This document shows, one piece after another, positions 54,312-64,000 of a stretch of DNA of 64,000 nucleotides. The position numbers and the translations under genes were made by a program. Numbering within the stretch: the first letter of the stretch is position 1; every line of letters starts with the position of its first letter. The stretch spans positions 1 to 64,000 of the forward strand of contig DAIDKV010000101.1 in NCBI GenBank assembly GCA_027449865.1, in the 5' to 3' direction. Source of the stretch: Planctomycetales bacterium. GTDB taxonomy: Bacteria; Planctomycetota; Planctomycetia; Isosphaerales; Isosphaeraceae. Below the pieces are notes generated by a model that saw only the letters and a program-made list of their open reading frames with translations, made no database searches and had not been told where the DNA came from.

Positions 54312-54514
54312 CGGTCGGTCGCTCGATCGCTGGCTGAGGCCGGGACGGGGGCGGCCCGCCGGCCCGGATGCTGCTGGGCCCCCATGCCCCCACTCTACGA
54401 CCGGCCGTCCCCGCGGGCAAGCGACGATCGCCGGCGCGGGCGCTGGAACTGGCATGGCCGGGCCCTATTGTTCATTAACCCGAGAATTCAATTGCATGAG
54501 CCGAACAAGAGGTC

Positions 54515-54543
54515 TTGACGACTCGTAGGCATAAATCTATTAT
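54515..54543 (+). promoter_or_regulatory. Sigma-70-type promoter of the ArsR-family gene
   Basis: TTGACG (54515-54520) and TATTAT (54538-54543) are separated by exactly 17 bases, a near-consensus housekeeping promoter in an A/T-rich patch of the genome. It lies about 95 bases upstream of the ArsR-type start codon and points toward it. Confidence 0.6.
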
Positions 54544-54638
54544 AAGCTGTAGCGATTCTTAACTGGTCGGCTAGGGCCCCGGCCGCGCGAGCATCGATCG
54601 ACGGAAATCCCCAGTCCATAGCGATTTGAGGTAAAGCA

Positions 54639-54977
54639 ATGCCTCCGTCCACCACGAAGTCCTCCCGGTCGTCGAAGTCGTCCGGCGGAGCGGGCGGTCG
54701 TACCACCGCCGAGATCCGTCGCGTCGCGGAGCTGCTGAAGCAGGTCTCCGATCCGACCCGTCTCCAAGTCCTCATGCTGCTGAGTGAAAAGGAACGGAAC
54801 GTCACTGAGTTGTGCGCCGATCTGGGTACGCAGAGCCAGCCCGCGGTGAGCCACCATCTGGCGCTGCTGCGGCATGGCCGGCTGATCGAGCCCCGTCGCT
54901 CGGGGAAACATAATTTCTATGCCCTGACCGAGGCTGGTCGGGAGCTTGCGCAAGTTGTGAATTCGGTCGTAAGTTGA
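54639..54977 (+). CDS. ArsR-family winged-helix regulator
   Basis: 112 residues. The first 20 are Ser/Lys-rich. The winged helix-turn-helix follows: EIRRVAELLKQVSDPTRLQVLMLL, NVTELCADLGTQSQPAVSHHLALLRH and the wing LIEPRRSGKHNFYAL. Classic arsenic/cadmium sensors carry ELCVCDL; here it is ELCADLG with one Cys, so a metal-thiol site of that type is not complete. The ligand may be something other than metal. It has its own promoter at 54515-54543 and no adjacent transporter or detoxification gene; likely autoregulated or controlling genes elsewhere. Confidence 0.85.
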   Translation: MPPSTTKSSRSSKSSGGAGGRTTAEIRRVAELLKQVSDPTRLQVLMLLSEKERNVTELCADLGTQSQPAVSHHLALLRHGRLIEPRRSGKHNFYALTEAGRELAQVVNSVVS

Positions 54978-55071
54978 GCGGAGCGAGGGATGGTCTCGGT
55001 CGGGGCTGGCCTCCGCGAAACGATCTCCTGGTCGGGTCGATTGCGGGGGCGAGCCCACTCCCCATTTGGGG

Positions 55072-55938
55072 TTATCTCCTGCTCCACTGCTTCAATCGGT
55101 CGAGTCCGATCGCCAGGTCGCGCAATCGGCCCGACTGGTCACCGACCTCACGCTCGATGACGAGCGGACCGGAATAGCCAATGGTTTCCAGCGCGGCGAG
55201 GAACGAGGGGATATGCACCTCTCCCTCGCCGAGCGGGACTTCCTCGCCCCAGGTTCCTGGAACCTTGGGACGTCGGGCGTCTTTCAGGTGGACCGATTGG
55301 ATGTCGGCCCCGAGGATCTCAACGGCCCGGATTGGATCGCCCATGTCATAGAGCAGCATGTTTGCCGGGTCAAAGTTGACCCGGATCGATGGCGATTTGA
55401 GGTCATCGAGTGTCTGACGGAGGAGTTCAGCGGTCTCCTGACCGGTCTCGAACGCGAGTGTGACGCCCGCCTCGGCAGCGAGCTGTCCGGCTTCCGCGAG
55501 GGTATCCAGCATCGACGATCGGCCTGGGTCGCCTGGCTCCGGGAGGAATCCGGCATGGAGGGTCAGGTCCTTCAGCCCAAGGGCCCGCGTCCGCTCCAGT
55601 CCCCATCGAAGGCGGTCGAGCCGCTCGGCCCGTGTGGAGGGATCGCCGAACCCGCCGGTCCGTCGGATGGTCTCGGGCGTCGTGTAATCCTCGCCCGGAA
55701 AGCCCAGCATGGCGCCCGTCATGACGATCCCCGAAGCCAGAGCCGCCCGGGGCATGTCATCGCCCTCGTCCCAGCTTGCATGATGAGGATCGCCACAGGC
55801 GATTTGCACCACGTTGATCCCGAGTTGGTCGAGCAGGGTGCGTAGCTCGGCGATGCTTCGGACCTGGAGACTCCAACTGCAGACGCCGAGGGCCCTGGGG
55901 GTCACAGCCCGCGTGTTCGGCTCTGGTGATTGCGTCAT
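55072..55938 (-). CDS. Sugar-phosphate isomerase/epimerase (TIM-barrel)
   Basis: 288 residues from the ATG at 55938. This is the AP-endonuclease-2/xylose-isomerase-like barrel: RALGVCSWSLQV start, LGINVVQIACGDPHH, DLTLHAGFLPE, LAFETGQETAELL, NFDPANMLLYDMGDP, QSVHLKDARRP and GPLVIEREVGDQ. His, Glu and Asp residues at these strand ends are the usual metal ligands. Members act on keto-sugars or myo-inositol compounds; the substrate is unknown. It is convergent with the ArsR-type gene, with no shared operon. Confidence 0.85.
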   Translation of the reverse strand: MTQSPEPNTRAVTPRALGVCSWSLQVRSIAELRTLLDQLGINVVQIACGDPHHASWDEGDDMPRAALASGIVMTGAMLGFPGEDYTTPETIRRTGGFGDPSTRAERLDRLRWGLERTRALGLKDLTLHAGFLPEPGDPGRSSMLDTLAEAGQLAAEAGVTLAFETGQETAELLRQTLDDLKSPSIRVNFDPANMLLYDMGDPIRAVEILGADIQSVHLKDARRPKVPGTWGEEVPLGEGEVHIPSFLAALETIGYSGPLVIEREVGDQSGRLRDLAIGLDRLKQWSRR

Positions 55939-56094
55939 GTTTTGCCCTCTTCACGGCCGACGGCCGCGCATGGTCCTCCGACGATCCACCCCGGATCGTG
56001 TTGATCGGTGATCATAGCGGCCGACGTTCCGCCTCGCGACCTCCTGTCGGTGTTCGGCGCGGGAATCCGGGGGAGTGATCCGGCGGGGATCGAA

Positions 56095-57072
56095 TTAGAG
56101 GGAAGTGAGGAGCTCGACCGATTGCGTGTCGCGTGGGGGGGGACAGGGGAGAAAGTCTCGGGCGAGGACGACGCAATTCCGACCACTGGCCTTGGCCTGA
56201 TAGAGGGCTTCGTCGGCGGCCTCGATCAGCTCGATCGGAGCGACGGGCCAGCCTGGCGGACCGTAGGCGAGGCCGATGCTGACGGTCGCGTGGATCTCGT
56301 CGCCGGCTGCTCGGATTCGCCGGGAGGCGACGCCCGATCGGATTCGCTCGGCGCGGTCGGAAGCGAGGTCCAGTGAGCCAGCCGGGAGCGCGACGATGAA
56401 CTCCTCACCGCCATACCGCGCGACAAGGTCCTCGTTTCGAGTGGATTCGCGGATCACGCCGGCGACCTCGCGGAGCACGACATCGCCAACCAGGTGGCCG
56501 TGGCGGTCGTTGATCCGTTTGAAATGGTCGACGTCGGCCATCATGACCACCAGGCCCAGCCCCTGTGCGGAGGCACCCGCGGCCAGTCGGCCGACCTGCC
56601 CAAGGAAATAGGCACGATTATAGGCCCCGGTGAGGCCGTCCCGGACGGTCCGCTCGAACATCTCACGCTGGAAGTGCTCGTCCGAGGAATCCAGGCGGAC
56701 CAGCTTCAGAACGACACCGCTTCCAAGCTGAATGCGGTCTCCGTCCTCGACCGGGAAGGTCCGGCCAGGGGCGAGCCGGTCGCCGTTGAGAAACGTGCCA
56801 TTGGTGCTCGACTCGTCCGTAACAGTGACCTGGCCGTGCGCATCCATTCGGACGATCGCGTGGCGCCTGGAGACAGTCATATCGTCGAGGGGAAAGGTAT
56901 TTTCGCTCGAGCGGCCGAGGCTGGCGCCCTCGTCACCCATCCGGAGCATTGTCCCGGGAATGCCGCCGCGGATGACGATCAGGTAGGCGGAGTGCCGTCC
57001 ACCCGATCGCGGCTCGGCACGGCCGGCGAGGATCGGCGATTCGCAAAACTGCGTGCTGGCTTTCGCATCCAT
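56095..57072 (-). CDS. FHA-GGDEF diguanylate cyclase
   Basis: 325 residues from the ATG at 57072; a TTG at 57171 would add 33 unstructured residues. Residues about 30-120 are an FHA domain (LGRSSENTFPLDDMTVSRRHA, DESSTNGTFLNGDRL), which binds phosphothreonine. Residues about 140-310 are a GGDEF domain (RDGLTGAYNRAYFL, VMMADVDHFKRINDRHGHLVGD, YGGEEFIVALP). The active-site loop reads GGEEF, a catalytically acceptable form. An obvious RxxD inhibitory site was not seen. It would make c-di-GMP under control of a Ser/Thr kinase. It is the last of the minus-strand lptB run, 132 bases downstream. Confidence 0.87.
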   Translation of the reverse strand: MDAKASTQFCESPILAGRAEPRSGGRHSAYLIVIRGGIPGTMLRMGDEGASLGRSSENTFPLDDMTVSRRHAIVRMDAHGQVTVTDESSTNGTFLNGDRLAPGRTFPVEDGDRIQLGSGVVLKLVRLDSSDEHFQREMFERTVRDGLTGAYNRAYFLGQVGRLAAGASAQGLGLVVMMADVDHFKRINDRHGHLVGDVVLREVAGVIRESTRNEDLVARYGGEEFIVALPAGSLDLASDRAERIRSGVASRRIRAAGDEIHATVSIGLAYGPPGWPVAPIELIEAADEALYQAKASGRNCVVLARDFLPCPPPRDTQSVELLTSL

Positions 57073-57204
57073 GTTGGGACCCCGCTCGACGGATCCGTCG
57101 CCCTCGACCTGGGCGAGGTCGTCCGCGCGCCGTCGTCGCGCAACCCTAGGTCGCGGAGCGGGAGGCGTCAAATTGGGTAGGGATTGATGCGGAGGGCCCC
57201 CCGA

Positions 57205-58272
57205 TTACGGGCTGGGCTCCTCGTAAACGCCCGGAACGGGTTCGTCGGAGAGGGGCGGGACGGGAGGGAGTTCGTCCGAGTTAAGGCCGATCATCGCCTG
57301 GATTGAGGATGGCTCGATCTCGCCGAGGATCAGATCCGTCGTTACGTAATCGCCCATTGCATGAATGGATGCGTCAACCCCGTAGGCTTTGGCCTCGAAC
57401 CCAGGCGCGGGCGAGGCGAAGGGTGGGGCCGGTGCCAGGGCCGGCATCGGAACGGAAGGGGCCGGTACCGTGGCCTGGCCGGGAGCCTCGGGATCGGTGT
57501 GGGGGTGTGAGAGCGAGACCGGACGGCGGCGGTCGAGCAGGTGACCCACGTCGAAACGCTCGCCGATGTAGTGGCGGCGCACGTCGGGGTTGTTGAGGAT
57601 CTGCTCGCGATTCCCGTAGGCGAAGACGCGCCCCTCTCGGATCAGGTAGCAGCGGTCGGTGACCTCGAGCGTCTCACGGAACTGGTGGTCGGTCAGGAGG
57701 ATGCCAATGTTGTACCGCTCGACCAGGTCGCGGATCTGGTCCTGGATCTCGGCGACCGTCTTCGGGTCGATGCCCGCGAACGGCTCGTCGAGCATGATCA
57801 GCTTCGGTTCGGTGATCAGCGATCGGGCGATCTCAAGTCGGCGACGCTCGCCACCGGAGACCCGGTTGGCCTTGGTCTTGCGAATCTTGGTCAGGCCGAA
57901 CTGGTCGAGGAGCTCGTCCTGCCGGTCACGACGCTGCTTCCGCGTCATGTTCGGGCGGGTCTCGAGGATTGCCATCAGGTTGTCTTCGACGGAGAGCTGC
58001 CGGAAGACGCTCGCGTCCTGGGCCAGGTATCCCATCCCCGCGCGGGCGCGAAGGTACATCTGCATGTTCGTGATGTCGCGGCCGTCGAAGAAGACCTTGC
58101 CACCGTCGGCGGGAATCAGGCCGATGGTCATCCGGAAGCTGGTGGTCTTTCCGGCACCGTTGGGTCCGAGCAGGCCGACGACCTCGCCGCGGTCGACGTC
58201 GAAGTCCACGCCGTTGACGACCTGACGGCGTCCGTACCATTTCTCGAGGCCCCGGACATCGAGCAGTGGCAT
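57205..58272 (-). CDS. lptB: LPS export ABC ATPase LptB with Pro-rich tail
   Basis: 355 residues from the ATG at 58272, preceded by AAGGAGG. Walker A is GLLGPNGAGKTTSF near residue 36, LSGGERRRLEIARSL-type signature (RVSGGERRRLEIARSL) near 137, and Walker B LIMLDEPFAGIDP near 158. QDASVFRQLSVEDNL and YIGERFDV are LptB-specific. The domain ends near 245; normal LptB is about 240 residues. A further 110 residues are Pro/Ala-rich (PSVPMPALAPAPPFASPAPG) then acidic, with no recognised fold. LptB energises LPS extraction from the inner membrane with LptFG, which are not in the window. It lies 78 bases downstream of the second signal peptidase gene. Confidence 0.9.
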   Translation of the reverse strand: MPLLDVRGLEKWYGRRQVVNGVDFDVDRGEVVGLLGPNGAGKTTSFRMTIGLIPADGGKVFFDGRDITNMQMYLRARAGMGYLAQDASVFRQLSVEDNLMAILETRPNMTRKQRRDRQDELLDQFGLTKIRKTKANRVSGGERRRLEIARSLITEPKLIMLDEPFAGIDPKTVAEIQDQIRDLVERYNIGILLTDHQFRETLEVTDRCYLIREGRVFAYGNREQILNNPDVRRHYIGERFDVGHLLDRRRPVSLSHPHTDPEAPGQATVPAPSVPMPALAPAPPFASPAPGFEAKAYGVDASIHAMGDYVTTDLILGEIEPSSIQAMIGLNSDELPPVPPLSDEPVPGVYEEPSP

Positions 58273-58350
58273 GAACCGATCCTCCTTGATCGCGAAACCT
58301 GGCCCCCCGGCCAGGCGATCCCGCCCGCACATCCGGCTACACGGGGAAAG

Positions 58351-60045
58351 TCATCGGATCCACTTCATCCGCTCGAGATAGGGCCGGAACGGGAACCGAA
58401 AGTCGCGGCCCCAGGCAATCTCGGGCCAGACCGGAACACCGTGGGGCCAGTAGATGAAGAAGGCCTTGCCCGTGAGATACTGGCGAGGAACCTCGTATGT
58501 TCGCCGGCTTCGGGTCTCGTCCCAGGAGATGTCGCGTTCTCCCCACCGACGACTATCCGAACTGCACGGGCTGTTATCACCCATCATGAAGAACCGATCG
58601 GCGCCGATCTCGAAATCGCGACGGCCCGGCCGGGTCATCCTGGAGAATCGCGAGGGGTCGCCCAGCAGGTCGAAGAGTTCCGTCGGGGTTGAGGGCGTCC
58701 GCTCGTTCCACGCCAGTTCGTAATCGTGCTTACCGGGCTCCTGGGTATAGTAGATATCCCGTTTCAGGACAAGATCGGCCGTCTCAATCGTCGCCTGACG
58801 CACGGCGATCGCCGCGGGGGCCAGGTCGGCGCCCGTCGGGACCGGGTCAACCTCCCCGTCCTCGTAGGCGAAGCCCTCGCCACCAACTGGTCGGCCGTCA
58901 ACCACCAGCATCAGCCGGTTGTCTACGTTGGCGAACTCGACCCGATACCGCCCCGCTCCCTTGATCGGCGTCGCGACCTGGCCGAGAACCTCGTCTCCCC
59001 GGGTAAACGTCGCCTCTCCGGTCTCCAGGTCGACCGTACAACGATGGACCACGCCCCCCTCGATCAGCTCCCAGCGGACCGAACCGCCCGCCTTCACTTC
59101 CTTGATGTCGAGGCGAGATTGGATGGTCAGGTCGCCGACCCAGTCGGCTTGCATCCAGGGGGCGAGCCTATCCTGAGGGTTGGGGATGTTGGTGTTGTAT
59201 GAATAGAAGTCAGTGATGAGTGTCGGGCGGGGTGCCCGGGGCTCTCGGCCCTCGAGGATCGCGTCCCACTGTTCAGGGTCGGGGACCAGGTGGCTGTACC
59301 GAAGTTCGGACCAGTCAGAGCTTCCCTCGGACCGATACTGGCTTTCCGAAGAGGAGGCCGACCATCCCGATCCGCCGCGCCATCGGGCCCATTCGGGGCG
59401 ATCGGCCAGGGCCCGGGGTCGATACCGGTCGTCGTGGACCGTGATCTGCATCGACGACTGGTGTTTCCACGGCTTCCGGGCAAGGACGAATCGGTCTTGC
59501 CCCTGTGCCCGGAGGTAGAGGTCGCCGTGGGCGATCCGGATCGTCTCGCCGGGAAGACCGACCAGACGCTTGATGTAGCTGACATCCGGGTCCTCGGGAT
59601 ATCGAAAGACGACCACGTCCCACCGCTCGGGGGAACCGCTGCCGGGGAGGAACGGCAGGTCGTAGGGGAACATCATCACAAGGATGCGATCCCCCTTGAA
59701 GCTCGGCTGTTCGGCCAGGGATCGGTCAAGGAACCGGCAGTTCACGCAGAGGCCCGCGTCGACATCGCGGTTCGGATAGCCCGATGCCTCGACCTCGCCC
59801 GAGGCGTTCACCGCGTAGACAAAGCCACACTGCGGGCAGGCGACTTCCTTGTGGCGGCCCATCAAGGTCGGTGCCATCGAGCCGGTCGGGATCACGAAGG
59901 CCTGCGCCTCGAAGCCGCGAACCACCAGCGCCAGGATGAACGCCACGACGATCGCCTCGACGGTGTCGCGGTAGCTTTCCTTCGGCGGCGGCTCGGCCCG
60001 GCCGGTCATGGTGGCGGATGGCGGAGTGGCGGAGGACCGTCCCAT
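58351..60045 (-). CDS. lepB: Type I signal peptidase with inserted domain (copy 2)
   Basis: 564 residues from the ATG at 60045; an ATG at 60099 is an alternative. One membrane segment (AIVVAFILALVVRGFEAQAF) precedes the nucleophile Ser56 in PTGSMAPTL. The general-base Lys lies in SYIKRLVGLPGETIRI and box E is MGDNSPCSSDSRRWG, so the catalytic dyad is intact. Between Ser and Lys sits a zinc-ribbon-like pair (ACPQCGFVY, CVNCRFLD). Between Lys and box E lies an insertion of over 250 residues with a LamG-like beta-sandwich segment (RYRVEFANVDNRLMLVVDG). Bacterial SPase I usually has about 300 residues. It cleaves signal peptides at the outer face of the inner membrane; the insert may bind a partner. 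Confidence 0.87.
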   Translation of the reverse strand: MGRSSATPPSATMTGRAEPPPKESYRDTVEAIVVAFILALVVRGFEAQAFVIPTGSMAPTLMGRHKEVACPQCGFVYAVNASGEVEASGYPNRDVDAGLCVNCRFLDRSLAEQPSFKGDRILVMMFPYDLPFLPGSGSPERWDVVVFRYPEDPDVSYIKRLVGLPGETIRIAHGDLYLRAQGQDRFVLARKPWKHQSSMQITVHDDRYRPRALADRPEWARWRGGSGWSASSSESQYRSEGSSDWSELRYSHLVPDPEQWDAILEGREPRAPRPTLITDFYSYNTNIPNPQDRLAPWMQADWVGDLTIQSRLDIKEVKAGGSVRWELIEGGVVHRCTVDLETGEATFTRGDEVLGQVATPIKGAGRYRVEFANVDNRLMLVVDGRPVGGEGFAYEDGEVDPVPTGADLAPAAIAVRQATIETADLVLKRDIYYTQEPGKHDYELAWNERTPSTPTELFDLLGDPSRFSRMTRPGRRDFEIGADRFFMMGDNSPCSSDSRRWGERDISWDETRSRRTYEVPRQYLTGKAFFIYWPHGVPVWPEIAWGRDFRFPFRPYLERMKWIR

Positions 60046-60123
60046 CGCGTGGCTTTCCCTTTCGTGATCGCGTCCCAATCCGACGGGCCCCTTTGGCATC
60101 CCGAGGCACTCACAGGCACACTC

Positions 60124-61603
60124 TCACCGAATGTAACGGATCCGGCGGGGATCGGGAACCCAGCAAACCGACCGCCCAAAGACCTTCAGCGGCACCAGGG
60201 CCCCCGGCAGGTGGACCAAAAACGGCTTGCCCAGCAACATCGATCCCGGCACCACCGGCCCGACTCCCCAGAACCGCGAGTCATTCGAGACCGGACTGTT
60301 GTCCCCCAGCACGAAAAACTCGTCGGGACCCAATTCGACCGAGGAATGGATGGATCGCCCCGCCCTCGGCATCCCGGCGAGTGTTGCTGTGTAGTAAATA
60401 TCCCGGAATACCTTCAAGTTATGGATGGTGAGGGCTCCACCGTCGACCCCCAGGCCGAGCGGAGCTTCACCACGGCCGATGCCTCGCCTGGGATGTTCGT
60501 AATCGTAAGGCTCGAAGAGCGATTCGCCGTCGATGGCGACGGTGACCCGACGGTCGAAGGCGGAGGCTTCGAGCCGGAAGGACTCTGGCCAGGGATCATG
60601 GCCCTGGAACGGGTTTGATCGCTCAATTATCGGAACCCGAACGCCATTGTGTGTCAGCTCAACGCGTCCATTTAGCCCGACCGGGATCCGAACGACGAAC
60701 TGGTCGGCTCCGTTGCGTAGGGCCACCGAGAGGGCCTCCACCGATCGATCGGCGGTGATCTCGGCCTCGAGGCCAAGGTCGCTGATCTCATTGTCGGAGG
60801 GCATTTCGCCGCCGTTGTAAGCGTAGAAGTCGCGGACGGGGCCATAGCGCCCGCGGTGAGGATCCCAGTGTTGATAGATGACCCAGTCACCGGGCCCAAT
60901 TCCTGACTGGGCCTGGTGAATGAACTGGCCCGCTGACCGCGACCATCCTGTTCGGGTGGATCGATAACCCCACCCCGATCGAAAAGTCCAGCGCGGGAAG
61001 CGGTCGGCGTCGCGGGGCTCGAAGCGGCTCTCGTGGACCGGGATTCGGATGGCACGCTGATCTTCCAAAGTCTTCCTGAGGATCTGGCCGTCGGCGTAGA
61101 CGTCGCCCGCCTCGATCCGGATCGATTCGCCCGGAAGGCCGACCACCCGCTTGACGTAGGCCTGCGAGGGGTCGCCGGGATAGTGGAAAACCGCGACCTC
61201 CCATCGCTTCGGCGGGCGAAAGTCGTACAGGAACTTCTGGACCAGAACTCGATCGCCGCCGCATTCGACGGCCGGAACCGAATCCAGCCCCGACTCGCCG
61301 CAGTTCGGGCAGACCGCCGGGCCCGAAAGACCCTCCTCATCGATTCCCACGTCGAACGGGTAGGCGCAGTTCGGGCAGACGATCTCGCGGTGCCATCCCA
61401 GGAGCGTCGGCGCCATCGAGCCGGTCGGCACCACGTACGCCTCGGCCGAGAACGTCCGGACCACGATTACACAGAGGACCAGAAGCACCAGCAGCTCCAC
61501 CGTCTGGCGCACGGGGCCCATCGACGGCCCCCCATTCCGGCCGGAATCGCGATCGTCGCTGTCGGTTGAATCGACCATCAGAGATTGGGCCTGTCTGGCT
61601 CCA

Positions 61604-61620
<17 letters not shown>
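60124..61620 (-). CDS. lepB: Type I signal peptidase with inserted domain (copy 1)
   Basis: 498 residues. It starts at the ATG at 61620, overlapping the lepA stop by 17 bases; an ATG at 61578 is an alternative. The membrane segment is [15 protein letters not shown], the nucleophile Ser68 lies in PTGSMAPTL, and the Lys is in [16 protein letters not shown]. Box E is [15 protein letters not shown]. Two zinc-ribbon-like Cys pairs ([18 protein letters not shown]) are placed as in the next gene. The inserted region between Lys and box E again includes a beta-sandwich-like stretch ([18 protein letters not shown]). The two genes are tandem paralogues with about 78 bases between them. Both look active. 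Confidence 0.88.
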
Positions 61621-63421
<1,801 letters not shown>

Positions 63422-64000
63422 ACCCTCGGGTGCGGCCGTCTTGGCCCGGCTGGCCGTTCAAGATCGGGGAAATTGGGAGATTGCGTGGATAACAGGCGAG
63501 GCGTTCCTGGGAATGCGGGCGCACCGGGCGCGCACGTGCATGCTGGATCATTATATTGGACGAGGTCAACGCCGAGAAGTCGGGTTCTTCGCCGCCCGGA
63601 TTCCGATGAGGCTCTCGAATCGATCGCGAAGGCGCGAAACGACGAAAGCGCGAAGAAGGTAGGCCAGCCTGCGTCTGCTGACACTCCTCCATTTCGTGAT
63701 TTCGTGGTTTCGTGCTTTCGTTGTCGAATCGAAGGCGAGTGCCTTTCGCCCCCGATGGTCCTCGCGTTTGGATGCGCCGATCCTGGAGCGTCGAATCCCA
63801 GTGCAGATTCCTGCTCCGCCTCACCTGAACTCGGCCAGATCTGGTGTGATGAGGAGTGGCGGTCGGCGTGCTCAAACTTCTGCCGTAATCGTGACTCGTG
63901 GGCAGCGACTCACCGCAGATCATGTGCCCTGGCGCAGTTGGAACTTGCGAGAGTGCGTTCCTTTTGATTTCCGTCGGAATTTTGGGCTAATTCTTTTCTA
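63422..64000. other. Gene-free right end
   Basis: No gene could be supported on either strand in these 579 bases. It holds the lepA upstream region and the inverted CGAAA-type array at 63621-63725. The rest shows no recognised promoter or RNA gene. A partial gene could begin beyond the window. Confidence 0.5.
63621..63725. repeat. Inverted CGAAA-type array upstream of lepA
   Basis: The left arm (63621-63659) is a 9-base-period run: GCGCGAAAC, GACGAAAGC, GCGAAG. The right arm (63687-63725), read on the minus strand, is ACGAAAGCACGAAACCACG followed by AAATCACGAAATGGAGG. The arms agree at roughly three quarters of positions and flank a 27-base loop. They share the CACGAAA core with the arrays near 30.8-31.2 and 43.2 kb. 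Confidence 0.7.

Overview
The window looks like a chromosome segment of a high-GC planctomycete, most likely of the Isosphaeraceae type. This is inferred from gene content only: a PEP-CTERM protein, an ECF sigma factor coupled to a large Ser/Thr kinase with a repeat region, two secreted proteins with LEPR-xLL-like N-termini, two giant HEAT-repeat proteins with a terminal CxxCH haem site, an AsmA-like giant, GxxExxY and PIN genes, and a Gram-negative envelope set (LpxB, LptB, MlaE/MlaD). No rRNA, tRNA or CRISPR array was seen.

Layout. 1-1.5 kb: the end of an ISL3-like insertion sequence and a PEP-CTERM gene with a clear terminator. 1.8-7.8 kb: ECF sigma factor, kinase, phytanoyl-CoA-dioxygenase-like enzyme, and a protein built like a bacterial major-vault/SPFH protein with an N-terminal MshEN domain. 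7.9-9.6 kb: a sigma-70 factor with an N-terminal helix-turn-helix region. 10.3-15.4 kb: a secreted protein, a sedolisin-type protease and a membrane protein. 15.4-19.5 kb (minus strand): MlaE permease, MlaD-OmpA fusion, asparagine synthase. 19.6-26.8 kb: membrane J-domain protein, malate dehydrogenase, a 1262-residue beta-helix protein, an MFS transporter. 26.9-41.1 kb: two related HEAT/cytochrome genes around a repeat-bracketed, frameshifted GxxExxY gene and a glycosyltransferase, then a PIN toxin pair and the AsmA-like protein. 41.4-50.2 kb: Tat-exported aldo/keto reductase, RRM protein, LpxB, alkaline-phosphatase-superfamily membrane enzyme, TrmB, HisE, MnmA. 50.2-54.3 kb (minus): threonine synthase, DapB and four small genes, one with a cyclic-phosphate-processing receiver-like domain. 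54.6-57.1 kb: ArsR-type regulator, sugar-phosphate isomerase, FHA-GGDEF protein. 57.2-63.4 kb (minus): lepA, two unusual signal peptidases, lptB.

The feature least explained by ordinary annotation is a set of intergenic inverted arrays made of short tandem units. They lie at about 30.7-31.2, 35.9-36.3, 43.2-43.3, 48.6-48.7 and 63.6-63.7 kb. Three share a core resembling ACCACGAAA...CACGAAAAAG, one uses a GCAGAGAC core, and one is five plus five copies of a heptamer. One pair brackets the GxxExxY gene. The vault-like protein, the HTH-sigma fusion and the signal peptidases with an extra domain are the most notable protein architectures. All functional statements come from reading motifs; no database search was run.
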